A stretch of DNA of 64,000 nt, from contig CAIJOA010000034.1 in NCBI GenBank assembly GCA_903822185.1, forward strand, positions 28,530-92,529, read 5' to 3'. Positions 48,453 through 57,330 of this stretch are shown here, piece after piece. This DNA is from an uncultured Rhodospirillales bacterium. Its GTDB lineage: Bacteria; Pseudomonadota; Alphaproteobacteria; ATCC43930; CGMCC-115725. Numbering within the stretch: the first letter of the stretch is position 1; every line of letters begins with the position of its first letter. The position numbers and the translations under genes are program-made. The notes beneath the pieces are model-generated. The model ran no database searches. It worked only from the letters and a program-made list of their open reading frames with translations, and had not been told where the DNA came from.

Positions 48453-49517
48453 ATGGAATACGGAATTTCGCTGGCGACCCACGCCGAGAGCTACATCCAT
48501 GTGAAGCGCGCCGAGGAAATCGGTTATAGCTGCGCTTCATTCTTCGATACGCAGCTTTTGAATGCCGATGTCTTCGTCGGCATGGCCGCGGCGGCGATGG
48601 TGACGAAGAGGATCAAGCTGGCGACCGGCGTTCTGATCCCGTCCAACCGAATTCCCCCGGCGACGGCAAGCGCGCTGGGCGCTCTGAACAAGCTGGCGCC
48701 GGGCCGAATCGAATTCGGCATCTCCACAGGCTTTACCGGCCGCCGCACGATGGGGCTGAAGCGGGTAAAGCTTGCCGACATGAAGGAATATATCCGCCTC
48801 GTTCAGGGCCTCTTGAATGGCGAGACGGTCGAATGGGATTTCGAGGGCAAGCATCGCAAGATCGCGTTTCTCAATCCGGAAATCGGCGCGATCAACATCA
48901 AAGACAATATTCCTTTGTTCATCTCGGCGACAGGGCCGACGTCGCGCGCCCTGGTCGCGGAATTAGGCGCCGGCTGGATCATGCCGTTGGGCCGTGCGTC
49001 CTCGGCAATCGAAGCGATGAAGGACATGAAGGAAAAATGGGTCGCTGCCGGGCGTGATCTCAAAGACCTGCGTGTCCATGGCGAAGTCGGCGGCTGCGTG
49101 TTGAAAGACGGCGAAGCCTATGATTCACCGCGCGCCGTCGCCCAAGCTGGGCCGACCGCGATCATGGTGGTGCATGATCTGGTCGAGCAGGAATTGAAGG
49201 ATCGCGAACGCGGCGCGATGCCGCCAGCTTTGACGAAGGCGCTCGACAGCTATCGCAAGGTCTATGAAGGCTTCGAACCGGCCGACGCGCGCTATATCAA
49301 GAACCATCGCGGCCATCTGATGTTCGTGAAGCCGGAAGAGCGTCACGTTGTCGATGCCGATCTGATCAAGACGATGTCTTGGACCGCGACCAAGCCGGAA
49401 CTGGTCGAACGGCTGCGCGCGTTGCGCGATGCCGGCTTCCATTACATCTCGGCGCAGGTCCGCCATACCCAGCCGGAAATGCTGGAAGATTGGTGGGACG
49501 TCTTCCAATCGGTATGA
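48453..49517 (+). CDS. LLM-class flavin-dependent oxidoreductase
   Basis: 354 aa. Luciferase-like TIM barrel of the F420/FMN 5,10-methylene-H4MPT reductase type: MEYGISLATHAESYIHVKRA, EEIGYSCASFFDTQLLNAD, LATGVLIPSNRIPPATASAL, GRIEFGISTGFTGRRTMGL, and FISATGPTSRALVAELGAGW. Strong SD (GGGAGGA) before the ATG. First gene of a three-gene run with a methyltransferase and an SRPBCC protein. It diverges from the orphan binding protein, which could supply its substrate. Confidence 0.87.
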   Translation: MEYGISLATHAESYIHVKRAEEIGYSCASFFDTQLLNADVFVGMAAAAMVTKRIKLATGVLIPSNRIPPATASALGALNKLAPGRIEFGISTGFTGRRTMGLKRVKLADMKEYIRLVQGLLNGETVEWDFEGKHRKIAFLNPEIGAINIKDNIPLFISATGPTSRALVAELGAGWIMPLGRASSAIEAMKDMKEKWVAAGRDLKDLRVHGEVGGCVLKDGEAYDSPRAVAQAGPTAIMVVHDLVEQELKDRERGAMPPALTKALDSYRKVYEGFEPADARYIKNHRGHLMFVKPEERHVVDADLIKTMSWTATKPELVERLRALRDAGFHYISAQVRHTQPEMLEDWWDVFQSV

Positions 49518-49523
49518 TCCTGA

Positions 49524-50138
49524 ATGGCTGAGCTACCGCCGCAAGCTTTCGAGAAGGATGATCCCAGTCAGGATGATCTCTTCTACGCGACACCGCGTTT
49601 CGTCACCCATATCGACGATAACGCGATCGCGGCGGTAACCGCGCTCTATGCCGAGGTCTTTCCGCCGGGCGGAAAGATTCTCGATTTGATGGGAAGCTGG
49701 GTCTCGCATCTCCCGCCAGACGCGGCTTATGCCGATGTCGTCGGCCACGGCATGAACGAGGAGGAGCTCAAGGCTAATCCACATTATGGCCGCTGGTTCG
49801 TTCAGAACCTCAATGAAAACCAAACCCTGCCGATCGAAACCGGCACGATCGATGCCGTCGCCATCTGTGCTTCGGTGCAATATCTGCAGCATCCAATCGA
49901 GGTCTTCCGCGAAGTGGCGCGGGTGCTAAAGCCGGGCGGGGTGGTGGCGATTACCTTCTCAAATCGGTGCTTCCCGACCAAAGCCGTCACGATTTGGCTA
50001 GATCTGGAATTGGGCCAGCATCAGTTGCTGGTGAAGCACTATCTCGATCGCGCCGGCTTCGCGTCGGTCGAAACTCGAACGCTCGTCTCGGGTGAAACCG
50101 GCACCGATCCGCTTTGGGGCGTGATCGGGCGGACCTAG
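49524..50138 (+). CDS. class I SAM-dependent methyltransferase
   Basis: 204 aa. Motif I is KILDLMGSWVSHLPPDAAYA (the GxGxG is degenerate: LMGSW). Then DVVGHGMNEEELKANPHYG, a post-motif TIDAVAICASVQYLQHPIEV, and REVARVLKPGGVVAITFSNR (motifs IV-VI). The group is close to UbiE-type fold proteins but the degenerate motif I makes substrate and even activity uncertain. Six bases after the LLM stop, so cotranscribed. Confidence 0.78.
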   Translation: MAELPPQAFEKDDPSQDDLFYATPRFVTHIDDNAIAAVTALYAEVFPPGGKILDLMGSWVSHLPPDAAYADVVGHGMNEEELKANPHYGRWFVQNLNENQTLPIETGTIDAVAICASVQYLQHPIEVFREVARVLKPGGVVAITFSNRCFPTKAVTIWLDLELGQHQLLVKHYLDRAGFASVETRTLVSGETGTDPLWGVIGRT

Positions 50139-50153
50139 AAGGAGAACAAGCCG

Positions 50154-50618
50154 ATGTACACGCTCTCCGTTGCCATCGACATCAATCCCGACGGTGTCGC
50201 GCCGGTCTTGACCGAAGAACAGGTTTGGCGCGGCCTCGTCATGAAGGCGGAAAACGCGGTGCTGTTCGTGCCCAGTATCACCTCCTGCGAGATCGTCGAG
50301 CGGCACGCGCACGGATTTCTGCGTGAAGTGGTGATCGGCGCAGATCGCTTCCGCGAAGAAATTACCCTGACGCCGCAAGTCGAAGTTTTGTTCGAGCGCG
50401 TCGGCACGGAGAGCAACGCCGGGTGGATTACCAACGTCATCAGCGAAAGCGAGCATGGCTTGCTGCTGACCTTCACCTTCGCCGTGAACATTCCCGGCAC
50501 CGAACCCGATACGCCGGCCGAGAAAAAGCGTGGCGAGGAGATGCGCGACAGCTATGTCGGCGCGGTCAAAGCGACCCTGGTGCGCGTGCGCCAACTCGTC
50601 GGCGAGGGAAAGCTTTAA
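50154..50618 (+). CDS. SRPBCC-family protein, AtaL-like (DUF1857)
   Basis: 154 aa single-domain protein. LTEEQVWRGLVMKAENAVLFVPSI near the N-terminus was read as the AtaL-like/DUF1857 signature, followed by CEIVERHAHGFLREVVIG, RFREEITLTPQVEVLFERV and a long C-terminal helix (VGAVKATLVRVRQLVGEG). SRPBCC proteins form a hydrophobic cavity for lipids, sterols or polyketide intermediates. SD AGGAG upstream of the ATG. Third gene of the LLM/methyltransferase run and convergent with an MDR reductase. Confidence 0.7.
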   Translation: MYTLSVAIDINPDGVAPVLTEEQVWRGLVMKAENAVLFVPSITSCEIVERHAHGFLREVVIGADRFREEITLTPQVEVLFERVGTESNAGWITNVISESEHGLLLTFTFAVNIPGTEPDTPAEKKRGEEMRDSYVGAVKATLVRVRQLVGEGKL

Positions 50619-50631
50619 TCCCCCGTCGGCG

Positions 50632-51678
50632 TCAGCGTTTCGGCGCCTCCGACACCTTCACGATCACTTTGCCGAAAGTTTCCGCTTTCAACATCGCGTT
50701 GAAGGCCTTCGGTGCGTTCTCCAGACCCTCGACGAATTCTTCTTTATATTTGATCTTACCTTCACGCAGCCAGCCACCGGCTTCACGCTGGAAGTCGGGC
50801 ATGCGGGCGAAATGGTCGCTGATGACGAAGCCTTTGATGGTGAGGCGCTTGCCCAGCGTCGCGAGCAGCAGGGCAGGCATCTTGTCGGCGATAGCTTCGC
50901 GGTCGGTAACATTATATTCTGAGACCGTGCCGCAGACCGGCACGCGCGCATGCAGGTTCAAAAGCGGGAAGACAGCGTCGAATACGGCGCCGCCGACATT
51001 TTCGAAATAGACATCGACGCCCTTAGGGCAAGCCGCCTTAAGTGCGTCGGCGAAATCGGGCCGCTTGTAATCGACGGCAACGTCGAAGCCCAGTTCGTTC
51101 TTAATGAACGCGCATTTCGCGTCGCCGCCCGCGATGCCGACGACGCGGCAACCTTTGATCTTGGCGATCTGGCCGGCCATCGAACCCACCGCGCCCGAGG
51201 CGCCGGAGATCACGACGGTCTCGCCTTCTTTCGCCTGACCGATCTCCAGTAGGCCGATATAGGCCGTGAAGCCGGTGATACCGAGGACATGGAGCGGCGC
51301 GGTGATCGAACCGCGTGCGGGATCGAATTTCGGCAAAGGCTTGCCATCCATCCCCTTGCCGTTCGAGATCATGTAATCGCCCCAAGGTCCTTGGGTGACG
51401 ATGACGTCGCCCGGGGCGTAGTCGGGGAGATTCGATTTATCGACGACCGTGACCGTCCGGCCATTGAGCGGCTTATCGAGTTCCAAGGAGGGCCAATAGG
51501 TGTTGGCGTTCATGCGCAGACGAATGATCGGATCGAGCCCGAGATAGACGACGCGCAACCGCATCTCGTTCGGACCCGGCTCCGGGGTCGGTGTTTCGAT
51601 CAGCCGGAAGTCGCTTGCCTTCGGCTCGCCCTGCGGCCGCGCGGCAAAGAGAATCATCCTGTTCTTGTTATCAGCCAT
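50632..51678 (-). CDS. NADP-dependent medium-chain oxidoreductase, CurA/leukotriene-B4 dehydrogenase type
   Basis: 348 aa. MDR fold without the zinc ligands: RVVYLGLDPIIRLRMNANTY near the N-terminus, HVLGITGFTAYIGLLEIGQA, cofactor loop VVISGASGAVGSMAGQIAKI, and VDVYFENVGGAVFDAVFPLL. The C-terminal half has RLTIKGFVISDHFARMPDF, typical of alkenal/one oxidoreductases. It reduces alpha,beta-unsaturated carbonyls with NADPH. Single gene; an REP-like palindrome lies just upstream. Confidence 0.88.
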   Translation of the reverse strand: MADNKNRMILFAARPQGEPKASDFRLIETPTPEPGPNEMRLRVVYLGLDPIIRLRMNANTYWPSLELDKPLNGRTVTVVDKSNLPDYAPGDVIVTQGPWGDYMISNGKGMDGKPLPKFDPARGSITAPLHVLGITGFTAYIGLLEIGQAKEGETVVISGASGAVGSMAGQIAKIKGCRVVGIAGGDAKCAFIKNELGFDVAVDYKRPDFADALKAACPKGVDVYFENVGGAVFDAVFPLLNLHARVPVCGTVSEYNVTDREAIADKMPALLLATLGKRLTIKGFVISDHFARMPDFQREAGGWLREGKIKYKEEFVEGLENAPKAFNAMLKAETFGKVIVKVSEAPKR

Positions 51679-51710
51679 TTTTATCGTCCTCCCTGTGGGG
51701 ACGATATTAC

Positions 51711-51745
51711 CCCGCCGTCATTCCCTTGAAAGTGGGAATCCCGGG
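51711..51745. repeat. REP-like palindromic element (degenerate copy)
   Basis: CGTCATTCCC followed by TTGAAAGT and GGGAATCC: arms ATTCCC (51720-51725) and GGGAAT (51734-51739) around a GAAA-type loop. This resembles the dispersed GTCATTCCCGCGAAAGCGGG-type palindromes of many proteobacteria with the inner GC pairs lost. It lies in the gap between two minus-strand genes. No second copy was noticed in the window. Confidence 0.45.
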
Positions 51746-51749
51746 ACCT

Positions 51750-52547
51750 TCACGGTGCTTCGTAAAAGGCCGGGATCATGCCGGCGGCATCGCGTGCGGC
51801 GCGATTGAAGGGTTCTTTCAATTCGCTGCCGTAATAGCGGTCCACCATATCGCGATAGGTCACGACGGGGTCGATGTTACGGCGCGTGCATTCCCATTCG
51901 AACCAGCGCTGCCCGACGGCGACGTGGCCGATCTCTTCGTCATAGATCGTTTGCAGGACCGCAACGCTGGCGGTGTCGTCCTGACGCTTCAATTTTTCGA
52001 TCATGTCGGGTGTCACATCGAGCCCGCGCGCTTCGAGCACCAACGGCACAACGGCAAGGCGGGCCAGCAGATCGTGTGCGGTCTTCTGCGCCGATAGCCA
52101 AAGCCCGTCATGCGCCGGAAGATCGCCATAGGCGGCACCGAGATCATGCAGCCGCGCCGCGACCAGCGCATGATGCGCCGCTTCCTGATCCGCGACGTTG
52201 ACCCAGTCGTCGAAGAACGCACGCGGCATGTCGGGCGCGGCGAAGCGGGCAATCAAATCCCAGGCTAGGTCGATCGCGTTGAGTTCGATATGCGCCACGG
52301 CGTGCAGCAGGGCGATCCGGTTCGGCAGCGACCCCGCGCCACGTCGCCGGGGCATATCGCGCGGAAATTTCAATTCGGGCTTTTCCGGGCGAGCGGGACG
52401 GTCGGGTGGCAATGCCGTACCAACCTCGCTGATCGCGCCTGTCCGCCACGCGTCGGCGACGCGATGTGACAGCGCAATCTTACACGCCGGATTGGGCGTG
52501 TTGAGAACGCGGCAGGCTGCGTCGGCGAGGGTATCCGGTATCGGCAT
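51750..52547 (-). CDS. ferritin-like DUF455 family protein
   Basis: 265 aa. Four-helix-bundle metal ligands are recognisable: HAVAHIELNAIDLAWDLIAR (E and H), WVNVADQEAAHHALVAARLH (E, H, H), ARLAVVPLVLEARGLDVTP (E), and VLQTIYDEEIGHVAVGQRWF (ExxH). This order is that of DUF455 proteins, which are related to MiaE-type di-iron hydroxylases. Substrate unknown. Starts seven bases after the bcp stop, so part of the glnE/bcp run. Confidence 0.88.
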   Translation of the reverse strand: MPIPDTLADAACRVLNTPNPACKIALSHRVADAWRTGAISEVGTALPPDRPARPEKPELKFPRDMPRRRGAGSLPNRIALLHAVAHIELNAIDLAWDLIARFAAPDMPRAFFDDWVNVADQEAAHHALVAARLHDLGAAYGDLPAHDGLWLSAQKTAHDLLARLAVVPLVLEARGLDVTPDMIEKLKRQDDTASVAVLQTIYDEEIGHVAVGQRWFEWECTRRNIDPVVTYRDMVDRYYGSELKEPFNRAARDAAGMIPAFYEAP

Positions 52548-52554
52548 GGGGTCG

Positions 52555-53019
52555 TTACTTGCCCGTGACCGCTTTCATCACTTCGTCGCCGTGACTCGGC
52601 ACTTTGACCTTGTGCCAGACCTGCTGGATTTTGCCCTTCTCGTCGATGAGGAAGGTGGCGCGCTCGATGCCCATATATTTCCGGCCATACATGCTTTTCT
52701 CGACCCAGACGCCATAGGCCTCGGTCACTTTGCCGTCTTCGTCGCTGCCGAGGGTGAAGGGCAGCTCGTATTTCTTTTTGAACTTATCGTGCTTGGCGAC
52801 GCTGTCGCGCGAGACACCGATGACGACGGCATCGCTTTTCTTGAAGCGCGGGAACATGTCGCGGAACTGGCACGCCTCGGCGGTGCAGCCGGAGGTGTCG
52901 TCCTTCGGATAGAAATAGAGAATGACTTTCTTGCCCTTGAGCTTCGACAGGGTGACGGAACCGGCACCGTCTGTCGGCATGGTGAAATCGGGGGCTTTAT
53001 CGCCGACGTCGAGGCTCAT
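52555..53019 (-). CDS. bcp: thioredoxin-dependent thiol peroxidase (Bcp/PrxQ)
   Basis: 154 aa atypical two-cysteine peroxiredoxin. LDVGDKAPDFTMPTDGAGSV, then KVILYFYPKDDTSGCTAEAC with peroxidatic Cys in DTSGCTAEAC and the resolving Cys five residues later, followed by SRDSVAKHDKFKKKYELPF. Reduces H2O2 and organic peroxides in the cytoplasm using thioredoxin. The ATG overlaps the glnE stop (ATGA), a linkage found in relatives. Confidence 0.93.
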   Translation of the reverse strand: MSLDVGDKAPDFTMPTDGAGSVTLSKLKGKKVILYFYPKDDTSGCTAEACQFRDMFPRFKKSDAVVIGVSRDSVAKHDKFKKKYELPFTLGSDEDGKVTEAYGVWVEKSMYGRKYMGIERATFLIDEKGKIQQVWHKVKVPSHGDEVMKAVTGK

Positions 53020-56000
53020 GATGACTTATTCTCCGGTGTTGAGGGACGGACTTCCGCGGCGGGCGCTGCGACGATTTCATCATATCGGGCGCGGGCGCGA
53101 AGCGCAGCCGCCTCCATCGTTTCTTTAAGGCTGGCGAAATCGACGGCGCCGGAACCGGCAGCGATGATCGCGCGCAGGGACGGGGTTACGGCCTCTTCGT
53201 CGAATGGTTCCTCGGCTGTCAGTTTGAGCAAGCCTTGCACGTTGCGCCACAGCGTCAGCGCCCAAATTAAATCGGACCCGGCATTTTCACTAAGAGCGCC
53301 GATCTTTTCTAAACCAAGCAACGCGTCGATGGTGTTGGTTTGAAGAATGTGCGGATGCATGGCCGCCTCGCGCAGTTGGAGATATTGCGCGGTGAACTCG
53401 ATATCGACCATCCCGCCGACGCGATGCTTCACTTCCCAGATCGGCGGATTGCGGTGCCCTTCGGCGAGACGGCGGCGCATGTCATCGACATTGATCAAAA
53501 GCCTTTTCGGATCGCGCGGCCGCGTCAGAATATTTCGAACGGAATCACGAACTGTTTCGGTCAATTCGGGTGGACCCGCGACGATACGGGCGCGTGTCAG
53601 CGCCATCTGCTCCCAGGTCCAGGCTGCCTCATCGTGATAGCGGTTGAAGGCCGCAAGCGACGAGGCGAGGGGGCCGGCGGTTCCCGATGGCCTTAACCGC
53701 ATATCGACTTCGTAAAGACCGCCCTCGGAGGTCAGCGCAGTCAAGGCGTTGATGTAACGCTGCGCCAAGCGCGCGTAATAGGCCGTTGGCGCCAGCGGCT
53801 TCGATCCGTTCGAAGCTTCGACATCCGGGTCGGTATCATAGATGAGAATAAGATCGAGATCGGACGTGACCGTCATCTCGCGGCTGCCGAGTTTGCCGAG
53901 GCCGAGAACGATCATGCTGCCGCCCGCCACCGAACCGTGGCTGCGTTCGAACTCCGCCGTCACGCGCGGCAACAAGGCGGCGAGCGCCGTTTCGGCGATG
54001 TCGGCGAAGGCCGCGCCAGAGCTTTCGCCATAAAGCCAGCGGCGCAGAACTTGGACGCCGATCTGGAATTTATGATCGCCGACCCAGCGCCGGGCGATAT
54101 CCAGCATTTCCTCATAGTAATCTGCGCGGTCGAGCGCGGCGTTCAGTTCGCTGGCCAGCGTTTCGCGAGAGGGCGGTTTTTCGAAAAAGTTCGACGAGAT
54201 CACCGCATCGAGCAATACCGGCCGCCGCGCCACGGCGTCCGCCAGCCGGGTTCCCGCGCCCATGATCTCGGCGACGAGATTGAGCACCGTCGGGTTGTTG
54301 TAGAACAGCGAGAACAGCGGCACGCCCGCCGGAAGGCGGGTCAAAAACTCGTCGAACCGGATGAACGAGCCATCGGGGTTTGGGGATGCGCCGAATGCCG
54401 CCAGCAGAGCCGGCATCAATTCGGTCATCAGTTCGCGCGCGCGCGCGCTGCGGGTCGCACGATAGCGGCCATGATGCCAACCCCGGATGATGGCCGAGAC
54501 CGCCGAGGTGTCGGTGAAGCCCAGTCCCGCGAGGGTTTCAAGCGTTGCCGGATCGTCCTCGGCGCCGGTGAAAACCAGATTGCCCGGCGCGGATAGGGTG
54601 GGCGCCTCTTCGAACAGACGCGCATAGACGGCTTCGACGGCGGCAAGCTGTTTGGTCAAAGCCTGTGCGAAGCCCGCCGTATCGGCGAAGCCCATCATGA
54701 TCGCGATCCCGTGAAGCGCCACCGCGTCTTTCGGCACGCTGTGGGTTTGAGCATCATCGACCATCTGCAGGCGATGTTCGAGCCTGCGGAGGAAATGATA
54801 GGCCTCGGTCATATCCTCGGCGGCGTCGCGGCCGATCAGCTCCACATTGGCGAGGGCAGCGAGTGCTTCGAGGGTCCGGGATAAGCGCAGCAAGGGCTTG
54901 CGTCCGCCCCAGATCAATTGCTGCGTTTGGGCAAAGAACTCGATCTCGCGGATGCCGCCGCGGCCAAGTTTGATGTTATGGCCTTCGACGGCGATCTTGC
55001 TGCTGCCGCGATTGGCGTTGATCTGGCGCTTGATCGAATGGATGTCCTGGATCGCCGCGAAGTCGAGATTCTTGCGCCACAGGAACGGGCGCAGCTCAGC
55101 AAGGAACGCGGCTCCGGCGTCCAGGTCGCCAGCCACCGGCCGCGCCTTGATCATCGCCGCCCGTTCCCAATTCTGCCCGGCGCTTTCATAGTAGGTCAGG
55201 GCTGCAGGCACGGCGACGGCGGCCGGGGTGGAACCGGGATCGGGACGCAAACGAAGGTCGGTGCGGAAGACATAGCCATCGACCGTGCGTTCGGCCATCA
55301 CCCGGACCAACTCGTGCGCGAGACCGGTGAAGAAAGCCTGCACGCCGCGCCGACCGACATACCGGGCGCGCTCCGGGTCAAACAGGATGATGAGATCGAT
55401 ATCGCTCGAATAATTCAACTCGCGTGCGCCGAGCTTGCCCATGCCGAGGACGATCAAGCCGTTGCCGTCTTCGTCCGCTTCAATCTCTCCGGCGGTCGTC
55501 GCATGGGACAGGAGATGACGCGCGGCGAGGCTGCAGCTTGCCTCGGCGAGATCGCTGAGGGCGGTCGTCACGCGGTCCAACGGCCATATCCCGCCGAGGT
55601 CAGCCAGGGCGATGAGCAGCGCTGCGCGCCGTTTCTCGATCCTCAGCGCGGCCATCAGGGCGTCGCGCTTTATCTCGGGCGGATATTCGCGATAAAGCCG
55701 GGTGAGCAAGGCGCCGAAAGAGACATCGGGCCCTTCTTCGGTCAGCTGAACCAGAAATGTTGGTTCGCGGAGACAAGATTGGGTCAAATACGGACTATTG
55801 CCGAAAATCGACTTCAGCAGCTTTAGGCCGGCCTCGTCTCCGGCTAGCATGCGCATCTGGTCGGCAAGCGCGGAATCGGCGGTGTCGTCTGCCGCCTCGC
55901 GCCAGCGGGCCAAGCCAACGTCCGCCGCCTTGGCGTCGGCGCCGGGCGGCAGGTCGCGATAGAGGGAGAGGGACGATAACGCGGTCAGCATCATCAAACG

Positions 56001-56036
56001 CTTATAGCGGATCGTACCCAGACTGCGCGTTGCCAT
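53016..56036 (-). CDS. glnE: bifunctional glutamine synthetase adenylyltransferase/deadenylase
   Basis: 1006 aa with two nucleotidyltransferase domains. The N-terminal (deadenylylase) half has LGMGKLGARELNYSSDIDLI; the C-terminal (adenylyltransferase) half has LGLGKLGSREMTVTSDLDLI. Both carry the paired metal aspartates. Conserved RGGIREIEFFAQ and HRVGGMVDIEFTAQYLQL also occur. It adenylylates or deadenylylates GlnA in response to PII. The ATG at 56036 is preferred over a TTG at 56048. It diverges from the AsmA-like gene with about 50 bp between starts. Confidence 0.95.
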   Translation of the reverse strand: MATRSLGTIRYKRLMMLTALSSLSLYRDLPPGADAKAADVGLARWREAADDTADSALADQMRMLAGDEAGLKLLKSIFGNSPYLTQSCLREPTFLVQLTEEGPDVSFGALLTRLYREYPPEIKRDALMAALRIEKRRAALLIALADLGGIWPLDRVTTALSDLAEASCSLAARHLLSHATTAGEIEADEDGNGLIVLGMGKLGARELNYSSDIDLIILFDPERARYVGRRGVQAFFTGLAHELVRVMAERTVDGYVFRTDLRLRPDPGSTPAAVAVPAALTYYESAGQNWERAAMIKARPVAGDLDAGAAFLAELRPFLWRKNLDFAAIQDIHSIKRQINANRGSSKIAVEGHNIKLGRGGIREIEFFAQTQQLIWGGRKPLLRLSRTLEALAALANVELIGRDAAEDMTEAYHFLRRLEHRLQMVDDAQTHSVPKDAVALHGIAIMMGFADTAGFAQALTKQLAAVEAVYARLFEEAPTLSAPGNLVFTGAEDDPATLETLAGLGFTDTSAVSAIIRGWHHGRYRATRSARARELMTELMPALLAAFGASPNPDGSFIRFDEFLTRLPAGVPLFSLFYNNPTVLNLVAEIMGAGTRLADAVARRPVLLDAVISSNFFEKPPSRETLASELNAALDRADYYEEMLDIARRWVGDHKFQIGVQVLRRWLYGESSGAAFADIAETALAALLPRVTAEFERSHGSVAGGSMIVLGLGKLGSREMTVTSDLDLILIYDTDPDVEASNGSKPLAPTAYYARLAQRYINALTALTSEGGLYEVDMRLRPSGTAGPLASSLAAFNRYHDEAAWTWEQMALTRARIVAGPPELTETVRDSVRNILTRPRDPKRLLINVDDMRRRLAEGHRNPPIWEVKHRVGGMVDIEFTAQYLQLREAAMHPHILQTNTIDALLGLEKIGALSENAGSDLIWALTLWRNVQGLLKLTAEEPFDEEAVTPSLRAIIAAGSGAVDFASLKETMEAAALRARARYDEIVAAPAAEVRPSTPENKSS

Positions 56037-56085
56037 TTCTATGGTCAAGGCTGCGGTCGCGGCGCGCTGCTATTCTGCTGTCGTA

Positions 56086-57330
56086 ATGCGTCGAACCCTC
56101 AAAATCCTTGTCCGGGTCGTCGCGGCGCTGATCGCTGGTGTCGCCGTATGCGCCGGTTTTGGACTTTGGCTGCTGTCGCGTGGACCGATCGAGCTGGATG
56201 GGGTTGCTCCCTACGTCGCCTCGGCCTTGTCCCGCGATAATGGAATTGCGACCCAGATCGACCACGCCTTGCTGAATCTGACCGATGAGGGACGGATCGC
56301 GTTGGTCGTGCGCGGGGTTCATCTGCGCCGTGACGATGGCGGCGCGGTGCTGACGCTCGACGAATTGGCACTCCAATTCGACACCCACGCGCTGATGACC
56401 GGCGTCATTGCCCCGACCAGCATCGTCGTCAATCGCCCCGAGCTTCGGTTGGTGCGCGAAACTGACGGCAGCTTCCATCTCGGCATCGGCGCGCCGAGCG
56501 GCGATAGCGGCTGGGGGGAAAAACTGCTCGGCGATCTGATGCGGCCGCCGGGCGGCGAGGGAACGCTTGGTTATCTGACCGATATCGCGATGCGGGATGC
56601 GGTGCTGACGGTCGATGATAAATCCCTCGGCGTCGAATGGCGGGCGGATCAGTTCGATCTATCGCTTGAGCGCAAGAGCGACCGCACCGGCGGCGTTTTC
56701 CACGCGGTCACCAGCGGCGCCGGTTTCACCGGGAATTATATTTACACGCTGGCCGACAATAATCTTGTCGTGAAGCTGAGCTTTACCGACGTCAATCCCT
56801 CGGTGTGGGCCAGCGCATCGCCATCGCTGGCCGGGCTGGCGACGCTCGCGGTGCCGATATCGGGCAGCATCACTGCCGAAATCGATGGTGAGCAACTAAC
56901 CTTGCGCGATGCGATCTGGGATTTGAGCGTCGGGCAAGGCGTTTTGAAGAACGCGGCTTTTGCTGGCGGCGCCCTGGCCATCAAAGATGCCAAGATGCAG
57001 GCCGGCTACGACGTCGCCAACGCACAGCTTAATCTTGGCGTGCTGGCGATCCATTTGCCGCAAGGGTCGATCGATATGTCCGGCACGGCCGATGGGGTCG
57101 GTCCCGAGCTTTTATCCGGCGCCACGCCTCCATCATTGGATCTTGGTTTCACGATCGCCGTCCACGATTTGAAAGCGGACGACCTACCGACCCTATGGCC
57201 TTACTATGCTGCGACGGATACGCGCCGCTGGGTGGTGCAGCACATCAATGACGGCGTGGTAGATAGCTTCAGGCCCAGGTCGGTGTGCATATCGATCTGT
57301 TGCCGAATGCGCCGAAGCTGGCGACCTTAA
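56086..57330 (+). CDS. AsmA/YhdP-like (DUF3971) protein, N-terminal part before a frameshift
   Basis: About 414 aa from ATG 56086. One N-terminal membrane helix (VAALIAGVAVCAGFGLWLLS) is followed by a beta-rich periplasmic region typical of DUF3971/YhdP proteins (DEGRIALVVRGVHLRRDDGG, ALQFDTHALMTGVIAPTSIV, and RRWVVQHINDGVVDSF). After residue F at 57268-57270 the frame turns into unrelated, Arg/Cys-rich residues and stops at 57330. The natural continuation is in the next frame down. Such bridge-like proteins are implicated in phospholipid transport to the outer membrane. Shares its start region with glnE (divergent). Confidence 0.8.
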   Translation: MRRTLKILVRVVAALIAGVAVCAGFGLWLLSRGPIELDGVAPYVASALSRDNGIATQIDHALLNLTDEGRIALVVRGVHLRRDDGGAVLTLDELALQFDTHALMTGVIAPTSIVVNRPELRLVRETDGSFHLGIGAPSGDSGWGEKLLGDLMRPPGGEGTLGYLTDIAMRDAVLTVDDKSLGVEWRADQFDLSLERKSDRTGGVFHAVTSGAGFTGNYIYTLADNNLVVKLSFTDVNPSVWASASPSLAGLATLAVPISGSITAEIDGEQLTLRDAIWDLSVGQGVLKNAAFAGGALAIKDAKMQAGYDVANAQLNLGVLAIHLPQGSIDMSGTADGVGPELLSGATPPSLDLGFTIAVHDLKADDLPTLWPYYAATDTRRWVVQHINDGVVDSFRPRSVCISICCRMRRSWRP

